Shown here piece by piece: positions 14,926-22,979 of a stretch of 64,000 bases of DNA. The first letter of the stretch is position 1, and each line of letters begins with the position of its first letter. The stretch lies in NCBI GenBank assembly GCA_964615375.1, contig CAZTOW010000001.1, positions 248,001 through 312,000 on the forward strand. Direction: 5' to 3'. The DNA comes from CAZKWG01 sp964615375. GTDB lineage: Bacteria > Myxococcota_A > UBA796 > CAZKWG01. The translations under genes were made by a program, and so were the position numbers. Under the pieces are notes generated by a model, which made no database searches, had not been told where the DNA came from, and saw only the letters and a program-made list of their open reading frames with translations.

Positions 14926-16791
14926 TCAGTCCAGGCTCGCGCAGATCCGCAGGGTCTCGGCGCAGAGGCGAGGGGAGCGGGCGGCGAGTTCGCAGGCCTC
15001 GTCCGCCCAGGTGCGGCGGTAGGCCTGGAGCTGCTCCTCCAGGCGGAGCACGGCGCCCAGGGTCTCCTCGCAGGCGGCGACGCTGGCGGGCGGGCTCAAC
15101 CCGGCCAGCAGCACCAGGGCCTCGGACTGGGTGATGGTCTGGGAGGTGGGCGGATCGGCGCGCCCATAGCGCTCGTCGAGCTCGGCCAGCAGGGAGACCA
15201 GCTCGGCGCGGGCGGCTCCGGCGTCTCCACCCTCGGCCAGGGCGCGGGCCAGCAGCACGCGATCCACCGGGTCCATCACCAGCACGAGGTTGGGGGCCTG
15301 GGCCCGGATCGCCAGGGCCTCGCGCGCCCGCTCCGCCGCCAGCGCCGGCTCTCCCAGCTTCAGCGCGTTCTGGCCCTCCTCGAGGATCCAGGTGTGGAGG
15401 TTCGAGACCAGCACGTAGCTGCGGGTCCCGTCCAGGTGCGCGCGGAGCTCGTCCGCCCAGGGGGCCTCGACCTCGTGGTCGCGCAGGCCCACGATGACGT
15501 TGGCGACGATCATGTCGGTGATGTCGCGCGCGGTGGCCGGCGTGTACAGCCCCGCGGCCCTCGCGAGCTCCTCGGTGGCGTAGGTGCCGCTCTTCCCCGA
15601 GGCGTGGTAGTCGGCGTCGATCAGGTAGTCCTCGCCGATGCCCTCGCCCATGAAGTCCACGCGCACGCCGTCGTCGTCCACCCGGCGGAAATTGGTGGTC
15701 TCCACCGTGATCGGCTCGGCCGTGACCCCCGCGGGCGGGCTGAGCTGCACGTAGACGTGGAAGGGGGACTGGAGCTCGTGCAGGGCGAGGTCCAGGCGCC
15801 AGGCGACGTGGGCGTAGAGGTGGGCGAGCTGGTCGCAGTCCAGGTGGACCAGATCTTCGTCGGCGTGGATCTCCGGGTCGAAGGAGCGGCTGAGCAGCGA
15901 CTCCTGGTGGTAGAAGACGCCGCGCGCGCGCAGGGCCTGGGCGATCCACAGCGGGATCTGCCGGGCCTCGCCCCGCTCCCACAGGAGGCGGTCGGCCTCG
16001 ATCACGTCGTCCGCGCCGGTCTCGGCGAGCATGCGCCAGCCGACCTCGGCGGCGACCGCGTCGGCCAGGTCCGTGGCCCGCTCCTGGTCGAGCTGCACGA
16101 AGCGAGCCTCGTAGCTCAGGTACTCGAGGAAGGGGCTCCCGGGGTAGGGGTAGTCCTCCCGGGTCGTCACGAAGCCGTCGGCGCCGGTCGGGCCGCGCCC
16201 GGTGACCAGCAGGTGCGCCTGGAGCAGGACGCGGTCGGCGGCGTCGGGGTTCTCCAGCGCGCCGAGCAGGGCGCCGGATCCGGCCACGACCACGCTGACG
16301 GCGCCGATCATCGGCCAGGGGCGGGAGGCCGGGGGCTGGGAGATCGGGGGCGCGGGGCCGGCGCCCGGCTCGTCGGCGAAGAGGGCGCGCTGGGCCTCGG
16401 CGTAGCGGCGCACCGGGGCGAGCGCGGCCAGCGAGAGGGACGCGCCCAGGGCGGCCAGCAGCGCGGCGAAGAAGGGCGCGAGCGCGAAGAGGCCGTTGGC
16501 GGTCGCGTACACCGCCCAGCTGAGGCTGATGATCGTCGCGAGCCCGCCAACGATCAGCGAGGCCCAGGAGGCCCAGGGCCGCGCGCTGCTCAGCGACCCG
16601 CCGCAGGGCAGCGCCGCCAGCCCCAGCCCCAGGAGCAGCCAGGGCGCGATGGCCCAGGGCCCGCTCACGCGCACCAGGAGGAAGACCTGCGCGCCCGACG
16701 CGCCGACCACGATCCCCGCGATCAGGGTCGTGAGGCCGGCGTAAAAGGCCACCCGCGGGAATGGCGTGGGCTCAAAGGTGGGGGGAGGCAT
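14926..16791 (-). CDS. Membrane protein with C-terminal transglutaminase-like and helical repeat region
   Basis: 621 residues. About six hydrophobic segments fill residues 1-170 (for example YAGLTTLIAGIVVGA and PWLLLGLGLAALP). A soluble region follows with DCDQLAHLYAHVAWRLDLAL and SPFHVYVQLSPP, a Cys...His arrangement like that of SirB1/transglutaminase-like domains. The last ~150 residues look like helical, TPR-like repeats rich in Ala and Glu. The ATG at 16791 is chosen because it precedes the first membrane segment; an upstream start would add 26 polar residues. It is downstream of recA on the same strand, separated by a long inverted repeat. The substrate is unknown. Confidence 0.65.
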   Translation of the reverse strand: MPPPTFEPTPFPRVAFYAGLTTLIAGIVVGASGAQVFLLVRVSGPWAIAPWLLLGLGLAALPCGGSLSSARPWASWASLIVGGLATIISLSWAVYATANGLFALAPFFAALLAALGASLSLAALAPVRRYAEAQRALFADEPGAGPAPPISQPPASRPWPMIGAVSVVVAGSGALLGALENPDAADRVLLQAHLLVTGRGPTGADGFVTTREDYPYPGSPFLEYLSYEARFVQLDQERATDLADAVAAEVGWRMLAETGADDVIEADRLLWERGEARQIPLWIAQALRARGVFYHQESLLSRSFDPEIHADEDLVHLDCDQLAHLYAHVAWRLDLALHELQSPFHVYVQLSPPAGVTAEPITVETTNFRRVDDDGVRVDFMGEGIGEDYLIDADYHASGKSGTYATEELARAAGLYTPATARDITDMIVANVIVGLRDHEVEAPWADELRAHLDGTRSYVLVSNLHTWILEEGQNALKLGEPALAAERAREALAIRAQAPNLVLVMDPVDRVLLARALAEGGDAGAARAELVSLLAELDERYGRADPPTSQTITQSEALVLLAGLSPPASVAACEETLGAVLRLEEQLQAYRRTWADEACELAARSPRLCAETLRICASLD

Positions 16792-16821
16792 GGGGTGAGT
16801 GTATCCAGAATGGAGGAGAGA

Positions 16822-16900
16822 GGCGCGTCCGACCCAGACCGGGGGGTGCTGCAACCCACGATCCCTCACCGAGCGCCCAGAGGTCGGGGTCGGACGCGCC
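16822..16900 (-). terminator. Long inverted repeat after recA, possible terminator or structured 3' UTR
   Basis: GGCGCGTCCGACCC and its exact 14-bp complement enclose 51 bases that can themselves fold. It begins 5 bases after the recA stop. On the minus strand it is followed by TCTCTCCTCC, only weakly U-rich, so it may be more than a simple terminator. Confidence 0.5.
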
Positions 16901-16905
16901 AGGGC

Positions 16906-17912
<1,007 letters not shown>

Positions 17913-17913
<1 letters not shown>

Positions 17914-18299
17914 CACTCAGTCTCCTTTGGGTTGGGAAGGCCCTGCGGCCTTCGCCGCGGGCGAGGGGCGACCCCGGAGTGGGGGCGCGAGGGGGTCCTG
18001 CGCACGCGCAGGCGGTAGCGGTGGCCCGAGGCGAGGCGCGCCTCGAGGGGCAGGTGGACGGTGACGGGGCGACCCGGGGCGAGCACCAGGGCGCGCCCCT
18101 CGGTGAGCGCGAGCACGGACCCGCGCTCCTGGAGGCCGAAATGCAGGGTGAGCCGGTCGCCCTCGCTCAGCTCCGCGGGGAGGATGGCCAGGGGCAGGTC
18201 GCTGAGCGCGTCCTCCCGCCACTCGACGACGGCCTGGCTGCCCTCGATGCGGTCAACGACCCCGCTCAGGCGGAGGCCCAGGAGGAGGAGGGGCGTCAT
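17913..18299 (-). CDS. DUF3006-like small protein
   Basis: 128 residues. After a hydrophobic start (MTPLLLLGLRLSG) comes VVDRIEGSQAVVEW and LAILPAELSEGDRL, the pattern of DUF3006 (a DRxEG-type start and a LPxxxxEGD end). The remaining ~60 residues form a beta-rich stretch and a basic tail (VRRTPSRPHSGV, PRPRRRPQ). The start overlaps the comM stop (ATGA) and the stop overlaps the recA start (TGATG), so it is translated from the comM-recA transcript. Function unknown; the basic tail could contact nucleic acid or membrane. Confidence 0.65.
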
Positions 18300-19813
18300 G
18301 CGGGCGCCTCCTCGGACATCACGCGGAAGCCCGTGGCCTCGAGGACGTGGCAGGCCTCGACGCGCTCGGCGCCCTCCAGATCGGCCACGGTGCGCGCCAC
18401 CTTGAGGATGCGCGCCCAGGCGCGGGCGCTGAGGCTGCCGCGCTCCAGGGTGTCGTGGAGCAGGCGCAGGGCCTGATCGGTGGGCGTGGCCGCCTCCAGG
18501 ATGCGGTCCCCGGAGAGCTCGGCGTTGTGGTGGATCGTGGTCCCGCTGTAGCGGCGACGCTGGCGTCGTCGCGCCTCCTGCACCCGGGCGCGCACGGCGT
18601 CCGAGGGCTCGCCCGGTCGGCCGCTCACCAGCGCCGCCGGGTCCACCGGCTGCACCCAGACCTGCAGGTCCACCCGGTCCATGAGCGGCCCGGAGAGCTT
18701 CGCCCGGTAGCGATCCACCGCGCCCGGCGAGCAGGAGCAGGGTCGGGTGGGGTGGCCCTGGTAGCCGCAGGGGCAGGGGTTCGCCGCCGCGACCAGCGTG
18801 AAGCTGGCGGGGAAGCGGATGCTCCCGGCCGCCCGGGAGAGCGCGACGGCCCGGTCCTCCAGCGGCCCGCGGAGGAGCTCGAGGACGTGCCGGTGGAACT
18901 CGGGCACCTCGTCCAGGAAGAGCACACCGTGGTGCGCGAGCGAGATCTCTCCAGGTTGAAGGGCGGCGTTGCCCAGCATCCCCGCCGCGCTGATCGTGTG
19001 GTGCGGGGCGCGGAAGGGGCGTCGGGCGAGCAGCCCGCAGCCCGAGCCCAGCAGTCCCGCGGCGGAGTGGACCCGCGTGATGTCCACCGCCTCGTCGAAG
19101 CCGAGCTCCGGCAGGATGGTGGGCAGGCGGGCGGCGAGCATGGACTTGCCACACCCCGGCGGCCCCACCATCAGCAGGTTGTGGCCCCCGGCCGCCGCGA
19201 TCTCCAGCGCTCGTCGCGCCCGCGCCTGGCCGCGCACCTCGCGCAGGTCCACGGGGTCACGCTCGCGCACGGGGTTGAAGGCCCGCGCGGACGGCAGGGT
19301 GCCCGATCCCTCCAGCCAGGCGACGACCTCGCCCAGGGTGCGGGCGGAGAGGACCGAGATCCCGGGGATCATCGCCGCCTCGGACGCGCAGGGCTCGGGC
19401 AGCACGACGCGGGCGAGCCCCTGGGCCTTCGCCCCGAGCGCGAGCGAGAGCGCGCCCCGCACGCCGCGGAGCTGACCTTCGAGGGAGAGCTCGCCGATGA
19501 AGGCTGTGTCCTTGAGCGCGTCGCTGGGGACCTGGCCCGAGGCGGCGAGCACGCCGACCGCGATGGGCAGGTCGAAGGCCGTGCCGACCTTGGGCAGGTC
19601 TGCGGGCGCCATGTTGACGACCACACGCTGCCGCGGGAACTCACGCTCCGCCTGCTGAATCGCCGAGCGTACGCGCTCTCCGCTCTCCCGCACCGCCCCG
19701 CCGGGGAGCCCGACGATGACCATGCTGGGCAGGCGCCTCAGCAGATCGACCTCGACCTCTACCGGGACGCCCTCGACCCCGAGCAGCGCCTCTGAATGAA
19801 CCACACATGCCAC
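18296..19813 (-). CDS. comM: ComM/YifB-family Mg-chelatase-like AAA+ ATPase
   Basis: 505 residues. The N-terminal Lon-like domain shows ALLGVEGVPVEVEVDL and PADLPKVGTAFDLPIA. The AAA+ core has GPPGCGKS (residues 217-224), HHGVLFLDEVPEF (Walker B) and ANPCPCGYQGHP. The C-terminal Mg-chelatase-type domain contains SARAWARILKVARTVADL. ComM is a hexameric branch-migration helicase needed in natural transformation. GTG at 19813 is preferred over a GTG at 19825: GGAGGG lies 4 bases before it and the protein then begins MACVVHSEALLG, like other family members. It leads the operon with the DUF3006-like gene and recA; dprA is 10 kb away. Confidence 0.93.
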   Translation of the reverse strand: MACVVHSEALLGVEGVPVEVEVDLLRRLPSMVIVGLPGGAVRESGERVRSAIQQAEREFPRQRVVVNMAPADLPKVGTAFDLPIAVGVLAASGQVPSDALKDTAFIGELSLEGQLRGVRGALSLALGAKAQGLARVVLPEPCASEAAMIPGISVLSARTLGEVVAWLEGSGTLPSARAFNPVRERDPVDLREVRGQARARRALEIAAAGGHNLLMVGPPGCGKSMLAARLPTILPELGFDEAVDITRVHSAAGLLGSGCGLLARRPFRAPHHTISAAGMLGNAALQPGEISLAHHGVLFLDEVPEFHRHVLELLRGPLEDRAVALSRAAGSIRFPASFTLVAAANPCPCGYQGHPTRPCSCSPGAVDRYRAKLSGPLMDRVDLQVWVQPVDPAALVSGRPGEPSDAVRARVQEARRRQRRRYSGTTIHHNAELSGDRILEAATPTDQALRLLHDTLERGSLSARAWARILKVARTVADLEGAERVEACHVLEATGFRVMSEEAPA

Positions 19814-19844
19814 CGGACCCTCCACGCCAGACGCGGCGCGGGGA

Positions 19845-19862
19845 TTGCACGTCGCGTGCCAG
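19845..19862 (-). promoter_or_regulatory. Sigma-54-type -24/-12 promoter of the comM-recA operon
   Basis: Minus strand: C-TGGCACG, four bases (CGAC), GTGCA. The -24 half is a perfect consensus match and ten bases separate GG and GC. The start would be near 19835, giving a ~21-base leader that includes the GGAGGG SD used for the 19813 GTG. Confidence 0.55.
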
Positions 19863-19955
19863 GGGTGCGGATCAGGAAGAAGGCAGAGAATTCGGTGGGC
19901 GGGGGGTGGCGGACCTCCGTCAGTTGGTCGACTTTCTCCGACACCCGGGGAGGAT

Positions 19956-19981
19956 GTTCAGCCGCTGGGAGGCGGCTGAAC
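19956..19981. promoter_or_regulatory. Palindrome upstream of the comM sigma-54-type promoter
   Basis: GTTCAGCCGC and GCGGCTGAAC form a perfect 10-bp inverted repeat around TGGGAG. It is centred ~134 bases upstream of the predicted comM start, where an enhancer-binding protein would sit. It also lies 66 bases after the stop of the SASA-esterase gene and could serve as a terminator, but no T-run follows. Confidence 0.4.
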
Positions 19982-20046
19982 GCGCGGCTGGGCAGGTCGT
20001 CGTAGGGCGCGTAGCGGAAGGCCCTGCGCTCGCCGCCCGGTCCCGC

Positions 20047-21450
20047 TCAGTCCTCGACGTAGAGGAAGCTCGGCCCCAGGAAGCTGAGCGCGTCCGCGTC
20101 CGCCGCGAACTGCACCTCGGGGTAGCTCAGCCAGTAGCCGGAGTGGTAGGCCCCACCCTCCACCTGCACCGCGTCTCCAGCCTCGACGACGGCGTTGTCG
20201 GCGTAGCGATCGTAGTCCGATCCCCAGGAGACCAGGCCGATGGCGTAGGTGCCGGCCTCCAGCCGGACGGGCTCGATGGCGGCGTACCAGAACCCGTCCC
20301 GGTAGGAGGTGGGGGCCTCGGCCCAGGAGGGGACGACCTCGCGCGCGACGAGCTCGGCGCTGTCGTTGTCCCAGATCCCGAGCCCGGACGCGGTGTACAG
20401 CAGGGTGTCGGAGGGCGCGAAGGCGCCCACGTCGGTGATCGTGATCGCCCGGTCGGTGCTGAAGACCCAGCCCACCGTGAAGTCGCCGTCGTAGCTCAGC
20501 GAGTAGCTGCTGACCTTCAGCGCCGCCTCGACGTTGGCCGTGGGCTCCTGGCCCAGGAAGGCCTGGGCGAAGCGCTGCCCGAGCAGGCGGGTGCTGGGGC
20601 CGTCGTAGTGCCAGGGATCGTAGGGGCTCCGCGCCAGATCGAGCGTCTCGATGGTTGTGGTGTAGGGGTCGGCCTCCGCGACCGCCTCCTGGGCGGCGCG
20701 CACCTCGTCCAGGTAGGTGCAGAGGTCCTCGCAGGCGATGAGGCCCAGGACCGCGGGGAGATCGGGCTCGGCCGTCTCCTCGCGCACGCGGCGTAGCAGG
20801 CGCTCCAGGTTCTCGGCGTAGGCGGACGCCATGGTGGCGTCCAGCGCGTCGGACTCGCCCTGCATCCAGGCGAAGCCCGCCCAGCGCCAGGGCTGGCCGC
20901 TGGCGTCCAGCGTCGCCTCGGCCGAGCGCATGCTGGCCACCAGGTTGGACCATCCGGCGCCCCGGCTCTCATCGGCGGAGGACTCCCCGGGGTACCAGTA
21001 GCTGTAGAGGTTCGTCCCGCCGACGGCGTGCTTGACCAGGGCCACCGAGCGCCCGGCGTCGGCGAGCGTCCAGCCCAGCGACACCTCCGGCCCGGTGTAG
21101 GCCGCCCCGCCGTAGGAGGCGGGGGCGAGCTCACGGAACTCTCCCCAGCCGAACCAGAACAGCTGCACGTCCTCGCGCCCGTCCAGCCAGCTGGGCGGGA
21201 GCCCGGAATAGACCCCGTACCCGTCCATGTTCGACTGGCCGGCGAGCAGGTAGACCTCGAGCACCTCGGGCGCTCCTGAGTCAGGAGACCCTGTGTCCGG
21301 AGCGCAGGTGTCGGTGTCGCCGGTGTCCGGGGAGCTGGTGTCGGTGGAGCCGGTCTCGCCCGCGTCGGGCAGGCACTGGCCGCCCTCCTCGTGCGTACCG
21401 GGTCCACACTTCAGGTCGTCGGTGGCGCAGGCGATGAGCAGGAAGATCAT
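20047..21450 (-). CDS. Lipoprotein SASA-family carbohydrate esterase with C-terminal DUF4082-like domain
   Basis: 467 residues. A very short lipoprotein signal (MIFLLIAC, Cys8) and a Thr/Asp/Gly-rich linker (DTGSPDSG type) lead to a SASA/CE6 esterase (PF03629-like): LAGQSNMDGYG with the nucleophile Ser73, FAWMQGESDA, and DPWHYDGPST with the catalytic Asp and His. Such enzymes remove O-acetyl groups from sialic acid or xylan. The last ~140 residues match the DUF4082 pattern (VGWVFSTDRAITITDVG, TYAIGLVSWGSD), a beta-sandwich often found in secreted glycan-active proteins. It is anchored on the outer cell surface or in the periplasm. No promoter was recognised. Confidence 0.82.
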   Translation of the reverse strand: MIFLLIACATDDLKCGPGTHEEGGQCLPDAGETGSTDTSSPDTGDTDTCAPDTGSPDSGAPEVLEVYLLAGQSNMDGYGVYSGLPPSWLDGREDVQLFWFGWGEFRELAPASYGGAAYTGPEVSLGWTLADAGRSVALVKHAVGGTNLYSYWYPGESSADESRGAGWSNLVASMRSAEATLDASGQPWRWAGFAWMQGESDALDATMASAYAENLERLLRRVREETAEPDLPAVLGLIACEDLCTYLDEVRAAQEAVAEADPYTTTIETLDLARSPYDPWHYDGPSTRLLGQRFAQAFLGQEPTANVEAALKVSSYSLSYDGDFTVGWVFSTDRAITITDVGAFAPSDTLLYTASGLGIWDNDSAELVAREVVPSWAEAPTSYRDGFWYAAIEPVRLEAGTYAIGLVSWGSDYDRYADNAVVEAGDAVQVEGGAYHSGYWLSYPEVQFAADADALSFLGPSFLYVED

Positions 21451-21530
21451 GAGGCCCCCCTCGGAGGCTAACGCGAGAAGCTGCGCGCAGGGGCGAGCGT
21501 CGCGCCCGCCGCCTGCGTCTGCGCCCGGAC

Positions 21531-21977
21531 CTACTCCTCGATGGGCGTCATCGGGTCCTCCTCCGCCGGGGGGCGGGGGCGGAGGCGCTCCGCCGGGGCC
21601 GCGCGGTGCCCGCCCAGCGCGCCCTCCAGCTCGAGCTGGGCCAGGGCGTGCAGGCGCGCGCGGGCCTCCCGCTCGGGATCCGCGCCCTCAGGCAGCGTGA
21701 GCCGGGCCGGCATGACCTCCAGCGAGCGCCGCTGCTGGTCGATCAGCCCGCCGAGCTGACGGTGGATGAGCTCCACGCGCGCGAAGGACTCGCGCAGCGA
21801 GGAGGGATCGCTGTCGGGTCGATCCGCCCAGCGCTTCAGGAAGTCGAGGGCGTTTCGGCCATGGTCAATGATCTCCGCCTGGAGCTCACCCGCAAAGAAA
21901 TACGCCTCTTCCGCGCTCTTGAAGAGGTCGCGCACCGCGCTTGCCTGCTCCGTCATCGGGTACCGCTGCGACTGCAT
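21531..21977 (-). CDS. Uncharacterised helical protein
   Basis: 148 residues, not recognised. Residues 8-110 are predicted mostly helical with heptad-like Leu/Ala spacing (SAVRDLFKSAEEAYFFAGEL, SFARVELIHRQLGGLIDQQ). The C-terminus is Pro/Arg/Glu-rich and disordered. No signal peptide or membrane segment. SD GGAGG precedes the ATG at 21977; a second ATG seven codons on is possible. It stands alone between the SASA-esterase and a possible 27-residue peptide gene. Confidence 0.55.
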   Translation of the reverse strand: MQSQRYPMTEQASAVRDLFKSAEEAYFFAGELQAEIIDHGRNALDFLKRWADRPDSDPSSLRESFARVELIHRQLGGLIDQQRRSLEVMPARLTLPEGADPEREARARLHALAQLELEGALGGHRAAPAERLRPRPPAEEDPMTPIEE

Positions 21978-22055
21978 CCTGCCTCCGTGCCCGCCGGTGT
22001 TTCGTGCCCGGCGGCACGGCAGCGGGACGGGCCCGCGCCGCCGGGGAGGCCCCCG

Positions 22056-22139
22056 TCAGTCGATGATCAGCCCGATGGCCAGGCGAGCGCAGGCGCGCGA
22101 GCGCAGGCGCAGGCGAGGCGAGGTCGAGCAGATCATCAT
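22056..22139 (-). CDS. Possible 27-residue Arg-rich peptide
   Basis: An ATG (22139, with a second ATG next to it) follows GGAAGGAG by 7 bases, a strong SD. It opens a 27-codon frame rich in Arg, Leu and Cys, ending IGLIID. It lies in the 253-base gap between the selenoprotein gene and the helical-protein gene, on the same strand. It could be a leader peptide or a chance frame in GC-rich repeats (GCGAGCGCAGGC-like) that occupy this stretch. Confidence 0.25.
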   Translation of the reverse strand: MMICSTSPRLRLRSRACARLAIGLIID

Positions 22140-22230
22140 CGGACGGCTCCTTCCCAGACACCCCCCTTAACGGTCCTCGCGAAGCCGGCAATTTTGGAGG
22201 CCAGATTCTGTCCGCCACCCTCCCGCGCGC

Positions 22231-22878
22231 TCAGGGCCCGAAGAGGATCTCGCAGTCCTCCAGCACGTCCTGGGGGTGGGCGCTCACGCCGACGCTGTCG
22301 TAGACCAGCACCAGCGCGCCGTCCTGATCCAGGATCATGGTCTTGCGGCTGGCGTAGGCCTGGTCGGCGCTGGTGGCCGCGCCGTAGGTGAGGGCCAGCG
22401 TGCGGTCGTCATCGGTCCACAGCTCGAAGCTGAAGCCCTCCTCCTCGGCCCACTCCTGGTTCGTCTCGGGCTCGTCGAAGCTCACGCCGACGATGGCCAC
22501 GCCGAGCGCGTCGAAGTCGTCCTGGCGGTCGCGGAACCCGCAACCCTCGGTCGTTCAACCACCCGTTGCCGCGGCCGGGTAGAACCACATCACGGTGGGG
22601 CTGCCCACCAGATCCTCGGGGCCGCGCCCGGTGCCGTCCCGGTTGGTCGCCGAGAAGTCCGGCAGCGGGATGGACTCCTCGGGCGGGCTGCCGTGCAGGC
22701 TCGCGATGGCGGTGTCCCCGGTCTCGCCGGTCTCGCCGGTCTCGCCGCTGTGCCCGGTCTCCTCGGGCTCGTGGGTGTCGGGGCTGCCCGTCTCGGAGGG
22801 CTCGCCGGTGTGGGTCGCGCCCTTGTCCCCGCCGCAGGCCAGCAGCAGCGAGAGGGGGAGCGCGGTCGTGAGGATCAT
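22231..22878 (-). CDS. Lipoprotein selenoperoxiredoxin (BCP/PrxQ type) with in-frame UGA as selenocysteine
   Basis: 215 residues if the UGA at 22555-22557 is read as selenocysteine (Sec108). A lipoprotein signal (MILTTALPLSLLLAC, Cys15) and a TGEPSETGS/GETGETGETG linker lead to an AhpC/TSA peroxiredoxin domain: VMWFYPAAATGG-Sec-TTEGC-GFRDR, then IVGVSFDEPETNQEWAEEE and FELWTDDDRTLALTYGA. The Sec sits exactly where BCP proteins have the peroxidatic Cys (FYPKAxTPGCTxExC), and Cys113, five residues on, is the usual resolving Cys. The frame is open through the UGA with no other stop. SD AGGAG precedes the ATG at 22878. It would reduce peroxides in the periplasm. A sequencing error or pseudogene is the alternative. 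Confidence 0.88.
22527..22557 (-). promoter_or_regulatory. UGA codon and SECIS-like hairpin of the selenoperoxiredoxin
   Basis: Nine bases after UGA, GGUUGCGG pairs with CCGCGACC (8 bp, one U-G) around the loop GUU. Seventeen bases separate UGA from the loop, whose first base is G. The published bacterial SECIS consensus asks for a small apical loop with G in its first two positions, 16-37 bases after UGA; all conditions are met. Confidence 0.75.
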
Positions 22879-22979
22879 GGGGGACTCCTGGTTGGGTCGC
22901 GTTCGGTTCAGGGGAGTACGACCGACATCCGTGGGGCGGATCACCCGAACATATGTATAGTAATTGCAGCGAGCGACCC

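Noticed and set aside
17914..19955. LexA/SOS box for recA or comM
   Set aside because: No convincing match to the known delta-proteobacterial LexA motif was found; GTTCAGC occurs only as part of the 19956-19981 palindrome.
22187..22203. Sigma-54-like element (TGGCCTC ... TTGCC, minus strand)
   Set aside because: GG and GC are separated by 11 bases instead of 10 and no palindrome lies upstream.
22231..22944. Two separate small genes or a frameshifted pseudogene at the peroxiredoxin locus
   Set aside because: Both pieces are in the same frame, the only interruption is UGA at the catalytic Cys position, and a SECIS-like hairpin follows.
22950..22975. Palindromic operator in the AT-rich divergent start region (ACATATGT)
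   Set aside because: Only eight bases are symmetric and the flanks do not match; probably part of overlapping -10 regions.
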